A DNA stretch of 64,000 nucleotides from Elusimicrobiota bacterium (GCA_026388095.1 JAPLKL010000074.1:1-64000), one strand, 5' to 3'; counted from the first letter of the stretch, positions 8,822 to 18,003 are shown. Numbers and translations: made by a program. Notes: generated by a model from the letters alone, not told the origin.

Positions 8822-9793
8822 TCAGGAGAAGAAGTCCTCGATCATCCGCCGGATGAGCCCCACGTCCATCGTGGCGTAGACCCCGGTGCGGAAGGTCTTG
8901 GCGCCGGGCAGGCCCGCGGTGTACCAGGCCCCGATGCGCCGGAAGTTCAAGGCCGCTTGGCGCTCGCCCCGGTGCTCCACCTCCAGGTCGAAATGCTCCA
9001 GGAGCGCGCTGCGGCGAGACCCGAGGTCCGGAGCCTGGAAGTCCCCGCCGGCCTCCCCCTCCCACGCTTGGTGCACCTGCCGGTAGAGCCAGGGGTTGCC
9101 CAGGCCGCCCCGGCCCACCATGACTCCGGCGCAGGAGCTCTCGACCCGAAGCCTCAAGGCGTCTGCGGGAGCGCGCACGTCGCCGTTGCCGATGACCGGG
9201 ATGGAGACGGCGCGGCGCACCAGGTCCACAGCCCCAGCGTCGGATCTCCCGCCGTAGCCCTGCTTCTGGGTGCGGCCGTGCACGGTGATGGCGTCCAGGC
9301 CCTGAGCCTGCGCCCGCCGCGCCAATTCCACGGCCTCGACCCCGCTCTCGTCGCCGAAGCCCTTGCGGGTCTTCACCGTGAGCGGGATACTCACCGCCCG
9401 GCGGACCGCGGCGAAGATGCGCTCCGCCAAGTCCGGGTCTTTCAGGAGCGCCGCGCCCTCGCCGTTGGAGACCACTTTCTTGACGGGGCAGCCGAAGTTG
9501 AGGTCGATGAGGTCGAAGCCCATCTCCCCCAGCAGCGCCGCGGCCGCGGCGAGGCGCTCCGGGTCCTTGCCCAGGAGCTGAGCTCCCAGAGGCCGGTCCT
9601 CGGGGACGGTCTTGAGCACGTCCAGGGTCTTGCGGTTGCGGCGCAGCAAGGACTGCGCCGAGACCATCTCCGTGAAGGCGAAGGCCAGCCCCCGCCGGCG
9701 GGAGACCAGGCGGAAGGGCAGGTCCGAGCAGTCCGCCATGGGAGACTGCAGCACCGCCGACGGCAGTCTCAGAGCGCCCAGCCGCAGGGCCAT
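8822..9793 (-). CDS. dusB: tRNA-dihydrouridine synthase, DusB-like
   Basis: A 323-residue FMN enzyme that reduces uridines in the D-loop of tRNAs using NAD(P)H. It has the N-terminal LQSPMADCSDLPFR, the catalytic Cys102 in LNFGCPVKKV, VKTRKGF for phosphate/RNA contact, the ITVHGRT motif and NGDV for flavin binding. Length fits DusB/TIGR00737. The start codon directly follows the stop of the upstream glycosyltransferase with no gap, so the two are translationally coupled. Confidence 0.92.
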   Translation of the reverse strand: MALRLGALRLPSAVLQSPMADCSDLPFRLVSRRRGLAFAFTEMVSAQSLLRRNRKTLDVLKTVPEDRPLGAQLLGKDPERLAAAAALLGEMGFDLIDLNFGCPVKKVVSNGEGAALLKDPDLAERIFAAVRRAVSIPLTVKTRKGFGDESGVEAVELARRAQAQGLDAITVHGRTQKQGYGGRSDAGAVDLVRRAVSIPVIGNGDVRAPADALRLRVESSCAGVMVGRGGLGNPWLYRQVHQAWEGEAGGDFQAPDLGSRRSALLEHFDLEVEHRGERQAALNFRRIGAWYTAGLPGAKTFRTGVYATMDVGLIRRMIEDFFS

Positions 9794-10486
9794 CTAGGAA
9801 GCGCAGCCGTCCGGCCCGAGCCGCTCGGGCGCGGATCCCAGGAGCAAGCGCAGTTCCAGCCACAGCCGCCGCCGGAGGCAGCCCAGAAGCCCGAAACGGT
9901 GCAGCCGGCTGGCCGAGGGCCAGATGCGCTCCGGCAGCACCGCGATGCGGCCGAAAGGCCGTAGGCGCTCGCAGAAGGCGCGGCCCTCCAGGCACGCCAA
10001 CGGGGGGAAACCTCCGCTGTAGCGGTAGATGTCCGCCGTGGTGCACAGGCCTTGGTTGAGGTCCGCGTGCCCGCGCCAACGCGTTTCCGCATTCACCATC
10101 CAGGAGGCCAGCCGGAAGGGGATATCCTTGCCGAACTGCACGGTAAAGACAGTGGCCGCCACCTTGTCCAATCCCGGGGAGAGCCAGAAATGCTCGAGCG
10201 CCTGCCGCCAGTTCCCGGGGAGCTGGGCGTCCCCGCGCAGGAAGAGCAGCATGCTGCCCGCGGCCTTCTGGGCGCCAAGGTGGAGCTGTTCCCCGCGGTT
10301 GGCGCGCTGGTGCACCAGGACTTGGTCGGCCCAGGCCCGGGCCTGCTCGGCGGTGCCGTCCTCGGAACCGCCGTCCACCACGATGAGCTCGAGCGGGTCC
10401 TGGCGGGAGATCTGCCGGAGGCGTTTGAGTGACGAGCCGATATGGAAGGCCTCGTTGTAAGTGGCGATGATGACGGAAAATCTCAT
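9794..10486 (-). CDS. Family 2 glycosyltransferase (TIGR04283-like)
   Basis: A 230-residue GT-A glycosyltransferase. It has the N-terminal SVIIATYNEAFHIGSSL, a first metal/nucleotide motif VVDGGSEDGT, and LFLRGDAQLP where the DxD motif normally sits. FPPLACLEGRAFCERLRPFG matches the acceptor-side region of the 'transferase 2, rSAM/selenodomain-associated' group. It probably transfers a sugar to a small or lipid-bound acceptor; the substrate is unknown. Followed immediately by dusB. Confidence 0.8.
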   Translation of the reverse strand: MRFSVIIATYNEAFHIGSSLKRLRQISRQDPLELIVVDGGSEDGTAEQARAWADQVLVHQRANRGEQLHLGAQKAAGSMLLFLRGDAQLPGNWRQALEHFWLSPGLDKVAATVFTVQFGKDIPFRLASWMVNAETRWRGHADLNQGLCTTADIYRYSGGFPPLACLEGRAFCERLRPFGRIAVLPERIWPSASRLHRFGLLGCLRRRLWLELRLLLGSAPERLGPDGCAS

Positions 10487-10557
10487 CCGTATCCATGTTG
10501 TCCCATTTCCGGCGGGACTGTCAAGGACGGCGGGCCGGACGGCTCCCCCCTTTTTGG

Positions 10558-10563
10558 TAGAAT
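10558..10563 (+). promoter_or_regulatory. -10 element of nadD-yqeK (leaderless type)
   Basis: TAGAAT ends 6 nt before the GTG start at 10570; no Shine-Dalgarno sequence is present between them. Confidence 0.55.
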
Positions 10564-10569
10564 CCTTCC

Positions 10570-11712
10570 GTGCGAGTCCTGCTTTTCGGCGGCAGCTTCG
10601 ACCCGCCGCATGTCGGCCATGCCGCCCTGCTCAAAGCCGCGGCGGACCGCATCAAGCCGGACCGCATCCTCGTCATACCGGCATTCCGAGCCCCTCTCAA
10701 GAGGGCGCAGGCCGCGCCGGCGGCCGGCCGGCTGCGCCTGCTCAGGCTGGGACTGCTCCCCTTGCTCCCCTCCCGGTGGCGCCGCGTCGCCCGCATCGAC
10801 ACGCGAGAATTGCTCAGCCGGCGCCGCGTCTACACGGTGGAGACTTTGGCCCGGCTCAAGGCCGAGCGCCCGGACTGGGAACTCCATTTCGTGGTAGGCT
10901 CGGACTGGGCCGCGGCCTGGTCCGAATGGCGCGCCCGCAAGCGCTTGACCAAGCTCTGCCGATGGTGGACGGCGCTGCGCCCGGGAGCGCCCAGCGGACG
11001 CATCCCCCCCCATTTCACTGTCATCCGCCGGCCCATGCCGGACGTCTCCTCGACAGGCCTGCGCGCGGACCTGGCCGCGGGCCTGGACTGCTCCCGTTGG
11101 CTGCAGCCCCGAGCGGCGGACTTCATCGCCCGCCGCGGGCTCTACGGGACCGGCCTGCCCGCGGCGCTGAAGTCGGGACTGAAGCCCGGGCGGTTCGTCC
11201 ACACTTTGGCCGTGCGGCGCCTGGCGGAGGCTCTGGCCCGCCGCTGGGGCGATGACCCCCGGCGCGCGTCTCTGGCCGCGCTCCTGCACGACTGCGGCCG
11301 GCTGATCAAGAAGAGACGCTGGGCGCGCTACGCCCTGGACCACGGGCTGCGCGTGCCTCTGCTGGCGCAGGTCGCCCGCCGACAGCCAGGGCTCCTGCAC
11401 GCCTACGTTGGCGCGCACTTGGCCAGGCGGCGCTTCGGCTGCCGGGAACGCGCGGTCCTGCGCGCCGTGCGCAACCACACCCTCGGCTCGCTATCCATGT
11501 CGCGGCTGGAACGCATCCTCTACGTGGCCGACGCGGTCTCCGAGGACCGGACCCACCCCGAAGCCGCGCCTTTGCGCCGCCTCGCGTTCCGGGACCTGGA
11601 GGCCGCCTTCGCGGCCGGCCTCGCGGCCAAGCTGAGCCACGCCGTGGGGCGGGGAGCTTGGCTGCATCCCCTATCCGTCTCCTTATGGAACCGCCAGTGC
11701 GCCAGACCCTGA
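10570..11712 (+). CDS. nadD: NadD-YqeK fusion: NaMN adenylyltransferase plus HD hydrolase
   Basis: A 380-residue fusion starting at GTG. Residues 1-190 are nicotinate-mononucleotide adenylyltransferase: FGGSFDPPHVGH for nucleotide binding, VGSDWAAAW, and the C-terminal SSTGLR. It makes NaAD in NAD synthesis. Residues about 210-380 match YqeK, an HD-domain diadenosine tetraphosphate hydrolase (symmetrical type): HTLAVRRLAEAL, LLHDCG, NHTLGS and YVADAVSEDR carry the metal-binding His/Asp. The two are separate neighbouring genes in many bacteria. First gene of a plus-strand run through LytR_C and rsfS. Confidence 0.9.
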   Translation: MRVLLFGGSFDPPHVGHAALLKAAADRIKPDRILVIPAFRAPLKRAQAAPAAGRLRLLRLGLLPLLPSRWRRVARIDTRELLSRRRVYTVETLARLKAERPDWELHFVVGSDWAAAWSEWRARKRLTKLCRWWTALRPGAPSGRIPPHFTVIRRPMPDVSSTGLRADLAAGLDCSRWLQPRAADFIARRGLYGTGLPAALKSGLKPGRFVHTLAVRRLAEALARRWGDDPRRASLAALLHDCGRLIKKRRWARYALDHGLRVPLLAQVARRQPGLLHAYVGAHLARRRFGCRERAVLRAVRNHTLGSLSMSRLERILYVADAVSEDRTHPEAAPLRRLAFRDLEAAFAAGLAAKLSHAVGRGAWLHPLSVSLWNRQCARP

Positions 11713-12566
11713 TGGGACGCGCGCTGGCCGCCGCGCTCCTGGCCGGGGCGCTCGCTTTGGCCTGGCTGCAGAGCCATTCGCCCTTGGGCCGGACCATTTC
11801 CGCGGGCCAGCCGGTCCTGGGCTGGCTCAGCCTCGACGGCCCGGCCCCCGCGCTGGTCCTGACCGTCTACCAGCCCGTCCGCCGCACCTTGGACCTCGTC
11901 TACCTGCCCGGCGGACCGCGCGGCCAGGGCAGCCCGTCTCTGGAAGCCGCCGGCGCCCGCCTCGATGCCCTGGCCCCGGGCCTGGGCATCGGCGCGGGCC
12001 TGCCCGTCTGGCGCGGGACGCAGCCGGACTCGTCGGCGGAGCCGCCTCTGGACGCGGCGGACTGGATCGCCCGGCGCATCCGCGAACCGCGCACGTGGCT
12101 GAAGACGTTCTCGCCTTCGGGCTCCGCGGCCTGGCCCTGGTTCGACCGCCTCCTCCTGGCCCTCGAGCTCCAGCGCCTCGGTCCGGAGCGCCTGCGCCCG
12201 GCCTGGCTGCCGCCGGAGGACCAGGCGGGGGCCCTGCTCAGCCGTCTCGTCCGGGGAGCGGACGGCCAGCCGGCCCCGGAGCGCATCACCGTGGAGGTCC
12301 TCAATGCCTCTCCCAAGCCCGGTATCGCCAGCCGCGCTAAAAATATATTACGATTGAATGGCGCGGACGTCATGTCCGTGGGCAATGTCTCAGGGCAGGG
12401 ACGGACCATCGTCTACGACCGCGCAGGGCGCTTCGAGAACGCCGCCGCAGTCGCCCGGATGCTGGGCTGCCCGTCGGCGCGGGCCTTGACCAAGGTCGAT
12501 CTCAAGCGGCTGGTCGATGTCAGCGTGGTCCTGGCCGAGGATTGCCCGTTGCCGCAAGGAGGTTGA
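11685..12566 (+). CDS. Membrane-anchored LytR C-terminal domain protein
   Basis: A 293-residue protein with one N-terminal membrane segment (ALAAALLAGALALAWL). The C-terminal 90 residues match the LytR_C domain: ITVEVLNASPKPGIASRAKN, a glycine-containing turn, then a DV(S)VVLAEDC end. The catalytic LCP domain is missing, so it is not a wall-polymer transferase; these standalone proteins sit between nadD and rsfS in several phyla. Start set at 11685 because the Met there directly precedes the membrane segment; a Met at 11658 is also in frame. Overlaps the end of nadD-yqeK by 28 bp. Confidence 0.75.
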   Translation: MEPPVRQTLMGRALAAALLAGALALAWLQSHSPLGRTISAGQPVLGWLSLDGPAPALVLTVYQPVRRTLDLVYLPGGPRGQGSPSLEAAGARLDALAPGLGIGAGLPVWRGTQPDSSAEPPLDAADWIARRIREPRTWLKTFSPSGSAAWPWFDRLLLALELQRLGPERLRPAWLPPEDQAGALLSRLVRGADGQPAPERITVEVLNASPKPGIASRAKNILRLNGADVMSVGNVSGQGRTIVYDRAGRFENAAAVARMLGCPSARALTKVDLKRLVDVSVVLAEDCPLPQGG

Positions 12567-12568
12567 GA

Positions 12569-13657
12569 ATGGAATTGGTGCAGATCCTCAAAGCCGCCGT
12601 CGAGACCGGGGCCAGCGACATCCACCTGGTCATCGGCAAGCCCCCCATGATGCGCCTCAACGGCGAGATCGCCGAGATCCCCGGCGGCACGCCGATCACC
12701 GCCGACGAATCCAAGCGCCTCATCTACTCCATCCTCTACGAGGAGCAGCGCGCCAAGTTCGAGGAGAACTGGGAGCTCGACTGCTCCTTCGCCATCACGA
12801 ACTTCGCGCGCTTCCGCGTCAACGTGCTGGTCCAGAAGAACGGCGTCGAGGCCGTCATGCGCGTCATTTCCACCAAGATCCCGACCCCCGAACAGCTGCG
12901 CCTCTCCCCCACGGTCGTCGGCTTCTCCGACCTGCCCCGCGGCCTGGTCCTGGTCACCGGCCCCACCGGCTCGGGCAAGTCCACCACCTTGGCCGCCATC
13001 ATGGAGCTGGTCAACCAGAAGCTCACCGGCCACATCCTGACCGTCGAGGACCCCATCGAGTTCGTCTACGAGTCCAAGAAGTGCATCGTCCGGCAGCGCG
13101 AGGTGGGCCAGAACACCAAGTCCTTCGCCAACGCGCTCAAGGCCGCCCTGCGCGAGGACCCCGACGTCATCCTGGTCGGAGAGATGCGCGACCTGGAGAC
13201 CATCCAGCTGGCCGTCACCGCGGCCGAGACCGGGCACCTTTGCTTCGGCACCCTGCACACCCAGGACTGCCCCTCCACCGTCGACCGCATCATCGACGTG
13301 TTCCCGCCCCACCAGCAGGCCCAGATCCGGGTCCAGCTGGCCATGGTGCTCCAGGGCGTGGTCTCCCAGATCCTGCTGCCCCGCGCCGACGGCGAAGGCC
13401 GGATCGCGGCGCGCGAGGTGCTGGTCATGACCCCGGCCATCTCGAACCTCATCCGCGAGGGCAAGACCCACATGATCTACGGCGCCATCGACACGGGCGC
13501 CAAGTTCGGCATGGTCCCCATGGACAAGGCCCTGGCCAACCTGACCCGCGAGGGGCTGGTCAAGCCCGAAGAGGCGCTCCTCCGGGCCCACAACCCCGAC
13601 TCCTTCCGGATGCTGGCGGGCCTGGGCGCGGCCAAGGCGCCCGCGCCGGCCATGTAG
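12569..13657 (+). CDS. pilT: Twitching motility ATPase PilT (copy 1)
   Basis: A 362-residue hexameric retraction ATPase of the type IV pilus, acting at the inner-membrane base. Visible motifs: N-terminal GASDIHL, Walker A GPTGSGKST, Walker B region DVILVGEMRDLET, His box GTLHTQD and the PilT-specific C-terminal AISNLIREGK. The start at 12569 is fixed by AAGGAGG just upstream, within the end of the LytR_C gene; the stop of that gene is 2 bp before this ATG. A second pilT follows at 14938. Confidence 0.93.
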   Translation: MELVQILKAAVETGASDIHLVIGKPPMMRLNGEIAEIPGGTPITADESKRLIYSILYEEQRAKFEENWELDCSFAITNFARFRVNVLVQKNGVEAVMRVISTKIPTPEQLRLSPTVVGFSDLPRGLVLVTGPTGSGKSTTLAAIMELVNQKLTGHILTVEDPIEFVYESKKCIVRQREVGQNTKSFANALKAALREDPDVILVGEMRDLETIQLAVTAAETGHLCFGTLHTQDCPSTVDRIIDVFPPHQQAQIRVQLAMVLQGVVSQILLPRADGEGRIAAREVLVMTPAISNLIREGKTHMIYGAIDTGAKFGMVPMDKALANLTREGLVKPEEALLRAHNPDSFRMLAGLGAAKAPAPAM

Positions 13658-13669
13658 GCGGAAGCCACC

Positions 13670-14575
13670 ATGGATCCTAAAGAGAAACTTCAACTCCTCA
13701 AATCAGTCAGGCTCCTGGACCAGATCCCGGAGAAGCAGCTCGCGGCCTTGGGAGAATTCCTCACGCCCGTCGAGATCGCCGACGGCGCGGTCATCTTCGA
13801 GGAGGGGGCCAAAGGCGACAGCCTCTATTTCGTGACCGGAGGCCGGGTGCGCATCTCCAAGCGCGTCTCCGCCGGAGACATGAAGGACCTGGCGATCCTG
13901 GGCCCCGGCGACTGTTTCGGCGAGATGGCCCTGGTCGAGGACGTTACGCGCTCGGCCCAAGCCGCGGCCGCCGGCGCCACCACGCTCTTCCGCCTGGGCC
14001 GCGAGGACATGAACCGGTGGCTCAAATCGCATCCGGAGCTGGCCGTGGATTTCTTCGCGGAGCTGGTCCAGGTCCTGTCCCGGCGCCTGCGCCGGACCTC
14101 CAGCGAACTGACCCTCATCTACGACCTTTCCCACATGCTTCTGGAGCCCTGGGAGAGCGGCAAGGCCCTGCTGGCCAAGGTCCTCGGGCACGTGGTGCCG
14201 CACCTGGAGGGGGATTGGTCCGCGGCGGCCCATCTCTACAACGCCTTCAACGACGAGATGGACTTCGTGGCCGGCTGCGGCCCCTTCGACTTCGCCCGCG
14301 TCCAAGGCCAGCTCCCGCCCGTCAAGGAGACCCGCAACATCTGGATCGAGGACCACGTCTACTACGTGTCTTTGCCCGGCGCGGTCCGGCCCCACGGCTA
14401 TCTCATCTTCCGCTCCGAGGCCGACCTGAAAGACGACCAGCGCGCCGATATCGGCCGCACCTTGACCACGGTGGCGCAGCTCCTGGCCACGGCCCTGGAG
14501 AACATCGGCCATCGCGTCGAAGAGGGCCTGCGCGAGCGGCTCAAGCAGAATTCCCCCCATGGCGCTTACCTTTAG
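13670..14575 (+). CDS. Cyclic-nucleotide-binding domain plus GAF-like protein
   Basis: A 301-residue protein. Residues about 15-130 form a cNMP-binding beta barrel (IFEEGAKGDSLYFVTGGRVRI, then GPGDCFGEMALVEDVTRSAQAAA, the phosphate-binding cassette). The rest, about 150-290, looks like a GAF-type sensor domain and ends in a helix. No Crp-type HTH is present, so it is a signalling protein and not a DNA-binding regulator. Its position between two pilT genes suggests it ties a second messenger to pilus retraction; that is inference. The 3' end overlaps rsfS by 17 bp. Confidence 0.8.
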   Translation: MDPKEKLQLLKSVRLLDQIPEKQLAALGEFLTPVEIADGAVIFEEGAKGDSLYFVTGGRVRISKRVSAGDMKDLAILGPGDCFGEMALVEDVTRSAQAAAAGATTLFRLGREDMNRWLKSHPELAVDFFAELVQVLSRRLRRTSSELTLIYDLSHMLLEPWESGKALLAKVLGHVVPHLEGDWSAAAHLYNAFNDEMDFVAGCGPFDFARVQGQLPPVKETRNIWIEDHVYYVSLPGAVRPHGYLIFRSEADLKDDQRADIGRTLTTVAQLLATALENIGHRVEEGLRERLKQNSPHGAYL

Positions 14576-14945
14576 AGCCTTGGGCCGGGCCCTGGCCCGG
14601 GCCGCCGCGGACAAGAAAGCCGAGGCGGTCGTCCTCCTCGACGTGCGGCGGCAGAGCCCCGTGACCGAGTACCTGCTCATCGCGACCGTCAACTCGCCGC
14701 CGCATCTGGAAGCGGTGGAAGACGCCCTGCGCAAGGCCGGACGGGAGCTGCGCTGCCCGGCCCTGCGCCGGGCGCGGCCGGAGAGCGACCGGTGGCGGGT
14801 GCTCGATTTCGGAGGCCTCCTGGCGCACTTCATGACCGAGGAGGCCCGCCGCTTCTACAACCTGGAGAAGCTCTTCCATCAGGCCCGGCCCGTGGCCTGG
14901 GAAGAGGCTCCTCCGGCCGGCCCGCACAGGAAGGCCCATGCCTGA
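14559..14945 (+). CDS. rsfS: Ribosome silencing factor RsfS (Iojap/YbeB family)
   Basis: A 128-residue protein matching RsfS, which binds L14 on the 50S subunit and blocks subunit joining when nutrients are short. Family signatures: KKAEAVVLLDVR, TEYLLIATVNSPPHLEA, the WRVLDFGGLLAHFM core (usually W-x-LxDxGdvvvHvf) and EEARRFYNLEKLF. In many bacteria rsfS directly follows nadD/yqeK and LytR_C genes; here pilT and the cNMP gene have been inserted into that order. Overlaps its neighbours on both sides. Confidence 0.9.
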   Translation: MALTFRALGRALARAAADKKAEAVVLLDVRRQSPVTEYLLIATVNSPPHLEAVEDALRKAGRELRCPALRRARPESDRWRVLDFGGLLAHFMTEEARRFYNLEKLFHQARPVAWEEAPPAGPHRKAHA

Positions 14946-16017
14946 CATCATCGATATCCTCAAGGCCACCGTGGAGATGGGAGCCTCCGACCTGCACGTG
15001 GTCGTGGGCAAGCCGCCCATGGTGCGCCGGCACGGACTCATCATCCCCATCCCGGGGACCGCGCCGCTGACGGCCGACGAGAGCAAGCGGATGATCTACG
15101 CCATCCTGCTGGAAGAGCAGCGCGCGCGATTCGAGGAGGACTGGGAGCTGGACTGCTCCATCGAGATCTCCGGCATCTCCCGCTTCCGCGTCAACGTGTT
15201 CATCCAGAAGAACGGCGTGGCCGCGGTCCTGCGCACCATCTCATCGAGCATCCCCACTCCCGCCGAGATCGGCCTCATGCCGGCCATGACCAACCTCATC
15301 GACCTGCCCCGCGGCCTGGTCCTGGTGACCGGGCCCACGGGCTCCGGCAAGACCACGACCTTGGCCTGCCTCATAGAGCTCATCAACCAGAAGCACCAGA
15401 AGCACATCCTGACCATCGAGGACCCCATCGAGTTCTCGTATCAGGACAAGAATTCCATCATCCTGCAGCGCGAGGTGGGCCGGCAGACCAAGAGCTTCGC
15501 CGAGGCCCTCAAGCATTCCCTGCGCCAGGACCCCGACGTGATCCTCATCGGCGAGATGCGCGACCTGGAGACCATCCAGCTCGCCATCACCGCGGCCGAG
15601 ACCGGCCACCTGTGCTTCGCGACCCTGCACACCCAGGACGCGCCCACCACCGTGGACCGCATCATCGACGTCTTCCCGCCGCACCAGCAGCAGCAGGTGC
15701 GCGTCCAGGTCTCGACCGTGCTGCAGGCGGTCATCTCCCAGTCCTTGCTCCCGCGCAAGGACGGCAAGGGCCGGGCCTGCGCCCGGGAGTTCATGCGCAT
15801 GACCCCGGCCATCGGCAGCCTCATCCGGGAGGGCAAGACCCACCAGATCTACCAGGCCATCGAGGCGGGCGCCAAGTTCGGGATGATCGCCATGGACCAG
15901 TACCTGGCCTTCCTCATCAAGCAGGACCTGGTCAACGTCGACGAGGCCTGCGCCCTGGCCCACGATTCCGGGATGGTCAAGCAGCTCGCGGGCCTGGCCG
16001 TGCCGGCTGGGCTATGA
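14938..16017 (+). CDS. pilT: Twitching motility ATPase PilT (copy 2)
   Basis: A 359-residue paralogue of the pilT gene at 12569. Motifs: GASDLHV, Walker A GPTGSGKTT, DVILIGEMRDLET, ATLHTQD and AIGSLIREGK. By eye the two copies are closely similar through the ATPase core and differ most at the ends. Having two retraction ATPases is known in organisms with PilT/PilU pairs, but here both copies look like PilT. Overlaps rsfS by 8 bp at its start and argS by 4 bp at its end. Confidence 0.92.
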   Translation: MPDIIDILKATVEMGASDLHVVVGKPPMVRRHGLIIPIPGTAPLTADESKRMIYAILLEEQRARFEEDWELDCSIEISGISRFRVNVFIQKNGVAAVLRTISSSIPTPAEIGLMPAMTNLIDLPRGLVLVTGPTGSGKTTTLACLIELINQKHQKHILTIEDPIEFSYQDKNSIILQREVGRQTKSFAEALKHSLRQDPDVILIGEMRDLETIQLAITAAETGHLCFATLHTQDAPTTVDRIIDVFPPHQQQQVRVQVSTVLQAVISQSLLPRKDGKGRACAREFMRMTPAIGSLIREGKTHQIYQAIEAGAKFGMIAMDQYLAFLIKQDLVNVDEACALAHDSGMVKQLAGLAVPAGL

Positions 16018-17651
16018 TCCTCGCCGCGCTCAGGAAGTCGCTGACGAACCGGGCCCAGGACTGGGCCAAAGCCGCGGGTGTCCAGCTGCCGGCGGAACTG
16101 CCGCTGACCATCCCCCCTCCCAAGATGCAGGCCGACCTGTGCCTGCCCTGGCCTTTGGCCATGGCCAAGGCCGCGCGCAAGCCTCCGCTGGAGCTCGCCA
16201 GATCCTTGGCCGAGAGCCTGGGCGGCCTGGTCGAAGTGGAGTCCGCCGCGCCCTCGCCGCCCGGCTTCGTGAACCTCAAGCTGCGCAACTCGGCCCTCTG
16301 CGCCAACCTCAAGGCCGTCACCTTGACCCCCGGCACCTACGGCCGCGACCAGGGCGGGCCGGCCCGCAAGGTCCTCATCGAGTTCGTCTCCGCCAACCCC
16401 ACCGGGCCCCTGCACCTGGCCTCGGGGCGGGGCGCGACCCTAGGCGACTGCCTGGTGCGCATCCTGCGCCGCCTGGGCCGCCAAGCCTCTTCGGAGTATT
16501 ATGTCAACGACGCGGGCAACCAGGTCGAGCGGCTCGGCCTCTCGCTGCATGCCAGGCGCCATGACCAGGAGCCTCCGGAGAAGGGCTACCAAGGGCAGTA
16601 CGTGACCGACCTGGCCAAGTCCTTCCCGGCCGAAGCCGACGCCTGGACGCCGCAGCGCTGGCAGCAGGAGGGCATCAAGGCTTTGCTGACGACCCACCGC
16701 GAGGACATGGACGCCTTCGGGGTGAGCTTCGACCGCTGGTTCCGCGAGTCCGAGCTCCACGTCAAAGACGAGCTCAAGGCCACCCTGGGCAAGCTCAAGG
16801 ACCGGGGCATGGTCTACGAGAAGGAGGGCGCGGTCTGGCTGGGCACCGCGGACGCGGACCAGTCCGAGGACGACAAGGACCGTGTGCTCATCAAGGCCGG
16901 AGGCACGGCCACCTACTTCCTGGCCGACATCGCCTATCACGAGGACAAGTTCTCCCGGGGCTTCGACCAGTGCATCGACATCTGGGGGGCGGACCACCAC
17001 GGCTACGTGCCGCGCATGAAGGCGGCCGTCGCGGCCTTGGGCCATCCGCCGGAAGCCTTCCACGTCATCATCCACCAGCTCATCCACCTCTACCGCGGGG
17101 CGGAGGCGGTGAAGATGTCCAAGCGCACGGGCGAGTTCGTGCGCCTGCGCGAGGTGGTCGAGGAGGTGGGCCAGGACGCCTGCCGGTTCTTCTTCGCCCT
17201 GCGCACGCCGGATTCGCACCTGAACTTCGACCTGGAGCTGGCCAAGAAGCAGTCGTCCGAGAACCCGGTCTATTACTGCCAGTACGTGCACGCGCGGATC
17301 TGCTCGATCTTCCGGGAGGCGGCCAAGCAGGGGCTCTTCGGGCCGAAGCTGCCTTTGCCGGGGCCCAACGCGCTGTTCCTCACCTCGCCGGAGGAGCGGG
17401 CGCTGCTGCTCAAGATCGCCTGGTTCCCCGAGGTCTTGAAGGACTGCGAGAAGCTGCTCTCCCCGCATCCGCTGGCCAACTTCGTGCTGGAGCTGGCCGG
17501 GCTCTACCACCCGTTCTACGAGAAGCGCCGGGTGGTGGACCCGGCTGAGCCCGAGGTCTCCCGGGCGAGGCTGCTTCTGTGCGCCGGGGTCCGGGACGTG
17601 ATCGCCCAGGGGCTGGGGCTTCTGGGGGTCAGCGCGCCGGAGCAGATGTAG
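16014..17651 (+). CDS. argS: Arginine-tRNA ligase
   Basis: A 545-residue class I aminoacyl-tRNA synthetase. It carries the ArgS N-terminal additional domain (to about residue 105), the HIGH-like GPLHLASGRG in EFVSANPTGPLHLASGRG near residue 125, the DQCIDIWGADHHGY segment, KMSKRTG and the C-terminal DALR anticodon-binding domain. The start overlaps the stop of pilT by 4 bp (ATGA), which rules out longer upstream starts. Complete and apparently functional. Confidence 0.93.
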   Translation: MILAALRKSLTNRAQDWAKAAGVQLPAELPLTIPPPKMQADLCLPWPLAMAKAARKPPLELARSLAESLGGLVEVESAAPSPPGFVNLKLRNSALCANLKAVTLTPGTYGRDQGGPARKVLIEFVSANPTGPLHLASGRGATLGDCLVRILRRLGRQASSEYYVNDAGNQVERLGLSLHARRHDQEPPEKGYQGQYVTDLAKSFPAEADAWTPQRWQQEGIKALLTTHREDMDAFGVSFDRWFRESELHVKDELKATLGKLKDRGMVYEKEGAVWLGTADADQSEDDKDRVLIKAGGTATYFLADIAYHEDKFSRGFDQCIDIWGADHHGYVPRMKAAVAALGHPPEAFHVIIHQLIHLYRGAEAVKMSKRTGEFVRLREVVEEVGQDACRFFFALRTPDSHLNFDLELAKKQSSENPVYYCQYVHARICSIFREAAKQGLFGPKLPLPGPNALFLTSPEERALLLKIAWFPEVLKDCEKLLSPHPLANFVLELAGLYHPFYEKRRVVDPAEPEVSRARLLLCAGVRDVIAQGLGLLGVSAPEQM

Positions 17652-17652
17652 G

Positions 17653-18003
17653 ATGCGCATGGGCTCCGGCCTGGCCGCCCTCGGACTGGCGGTCTGGCTG
17701 ATCGTCTGCGCCGTCAGCCATCGGCGCGAGGCCTGGGACGCCGGACTCTACTGGACTTTGGGCATGCCGCTCATGGCGCTGGCTAGCGCCGTCGCGGGCT
17801 TCCTGGCGCCGCAGCGTCCCTGGCGCTGGGGCCTGCTGGTCATGGCCCCGCAGCCGCTGGCCCTGTTCATCCAGAACCCGTCCGGAAGCATGCTTCCCCT
17901 GGGGCTCATCGTCTTCCTCGTCCTCTCCTTGCCCTGCATCCTGGCGGCTCTTCTCGGCTCCTGGCTCCGCAGGCTCGTCTCCAGAGACAAAAGCACCGGA
18001 TGA
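17653..18003 (+). CDS. Small multi-pass membrane protein
   Basis: A 116-residue protein with three to four predicted membrane helices and a short basic C-terminus (LRRLVSRDKSTG). It begins directly after the argS stop codon and overlaps the next membrane protein by 4 bp (ATGA). I do not recognise a family. The coupling suggests it acts with the large membrane protein downstream. Confidence 0.65.
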   Translation: MRMGSGLAALGLAVWLIVCAVSHRREAWDAGLYWTLGMPLMALASAVAGFLAPQRPWRWGLLVMAPQPLALFIQNPSGSMLPLGLIVFLVLSLPCILAALLGSWLRRLVSRDKSTG

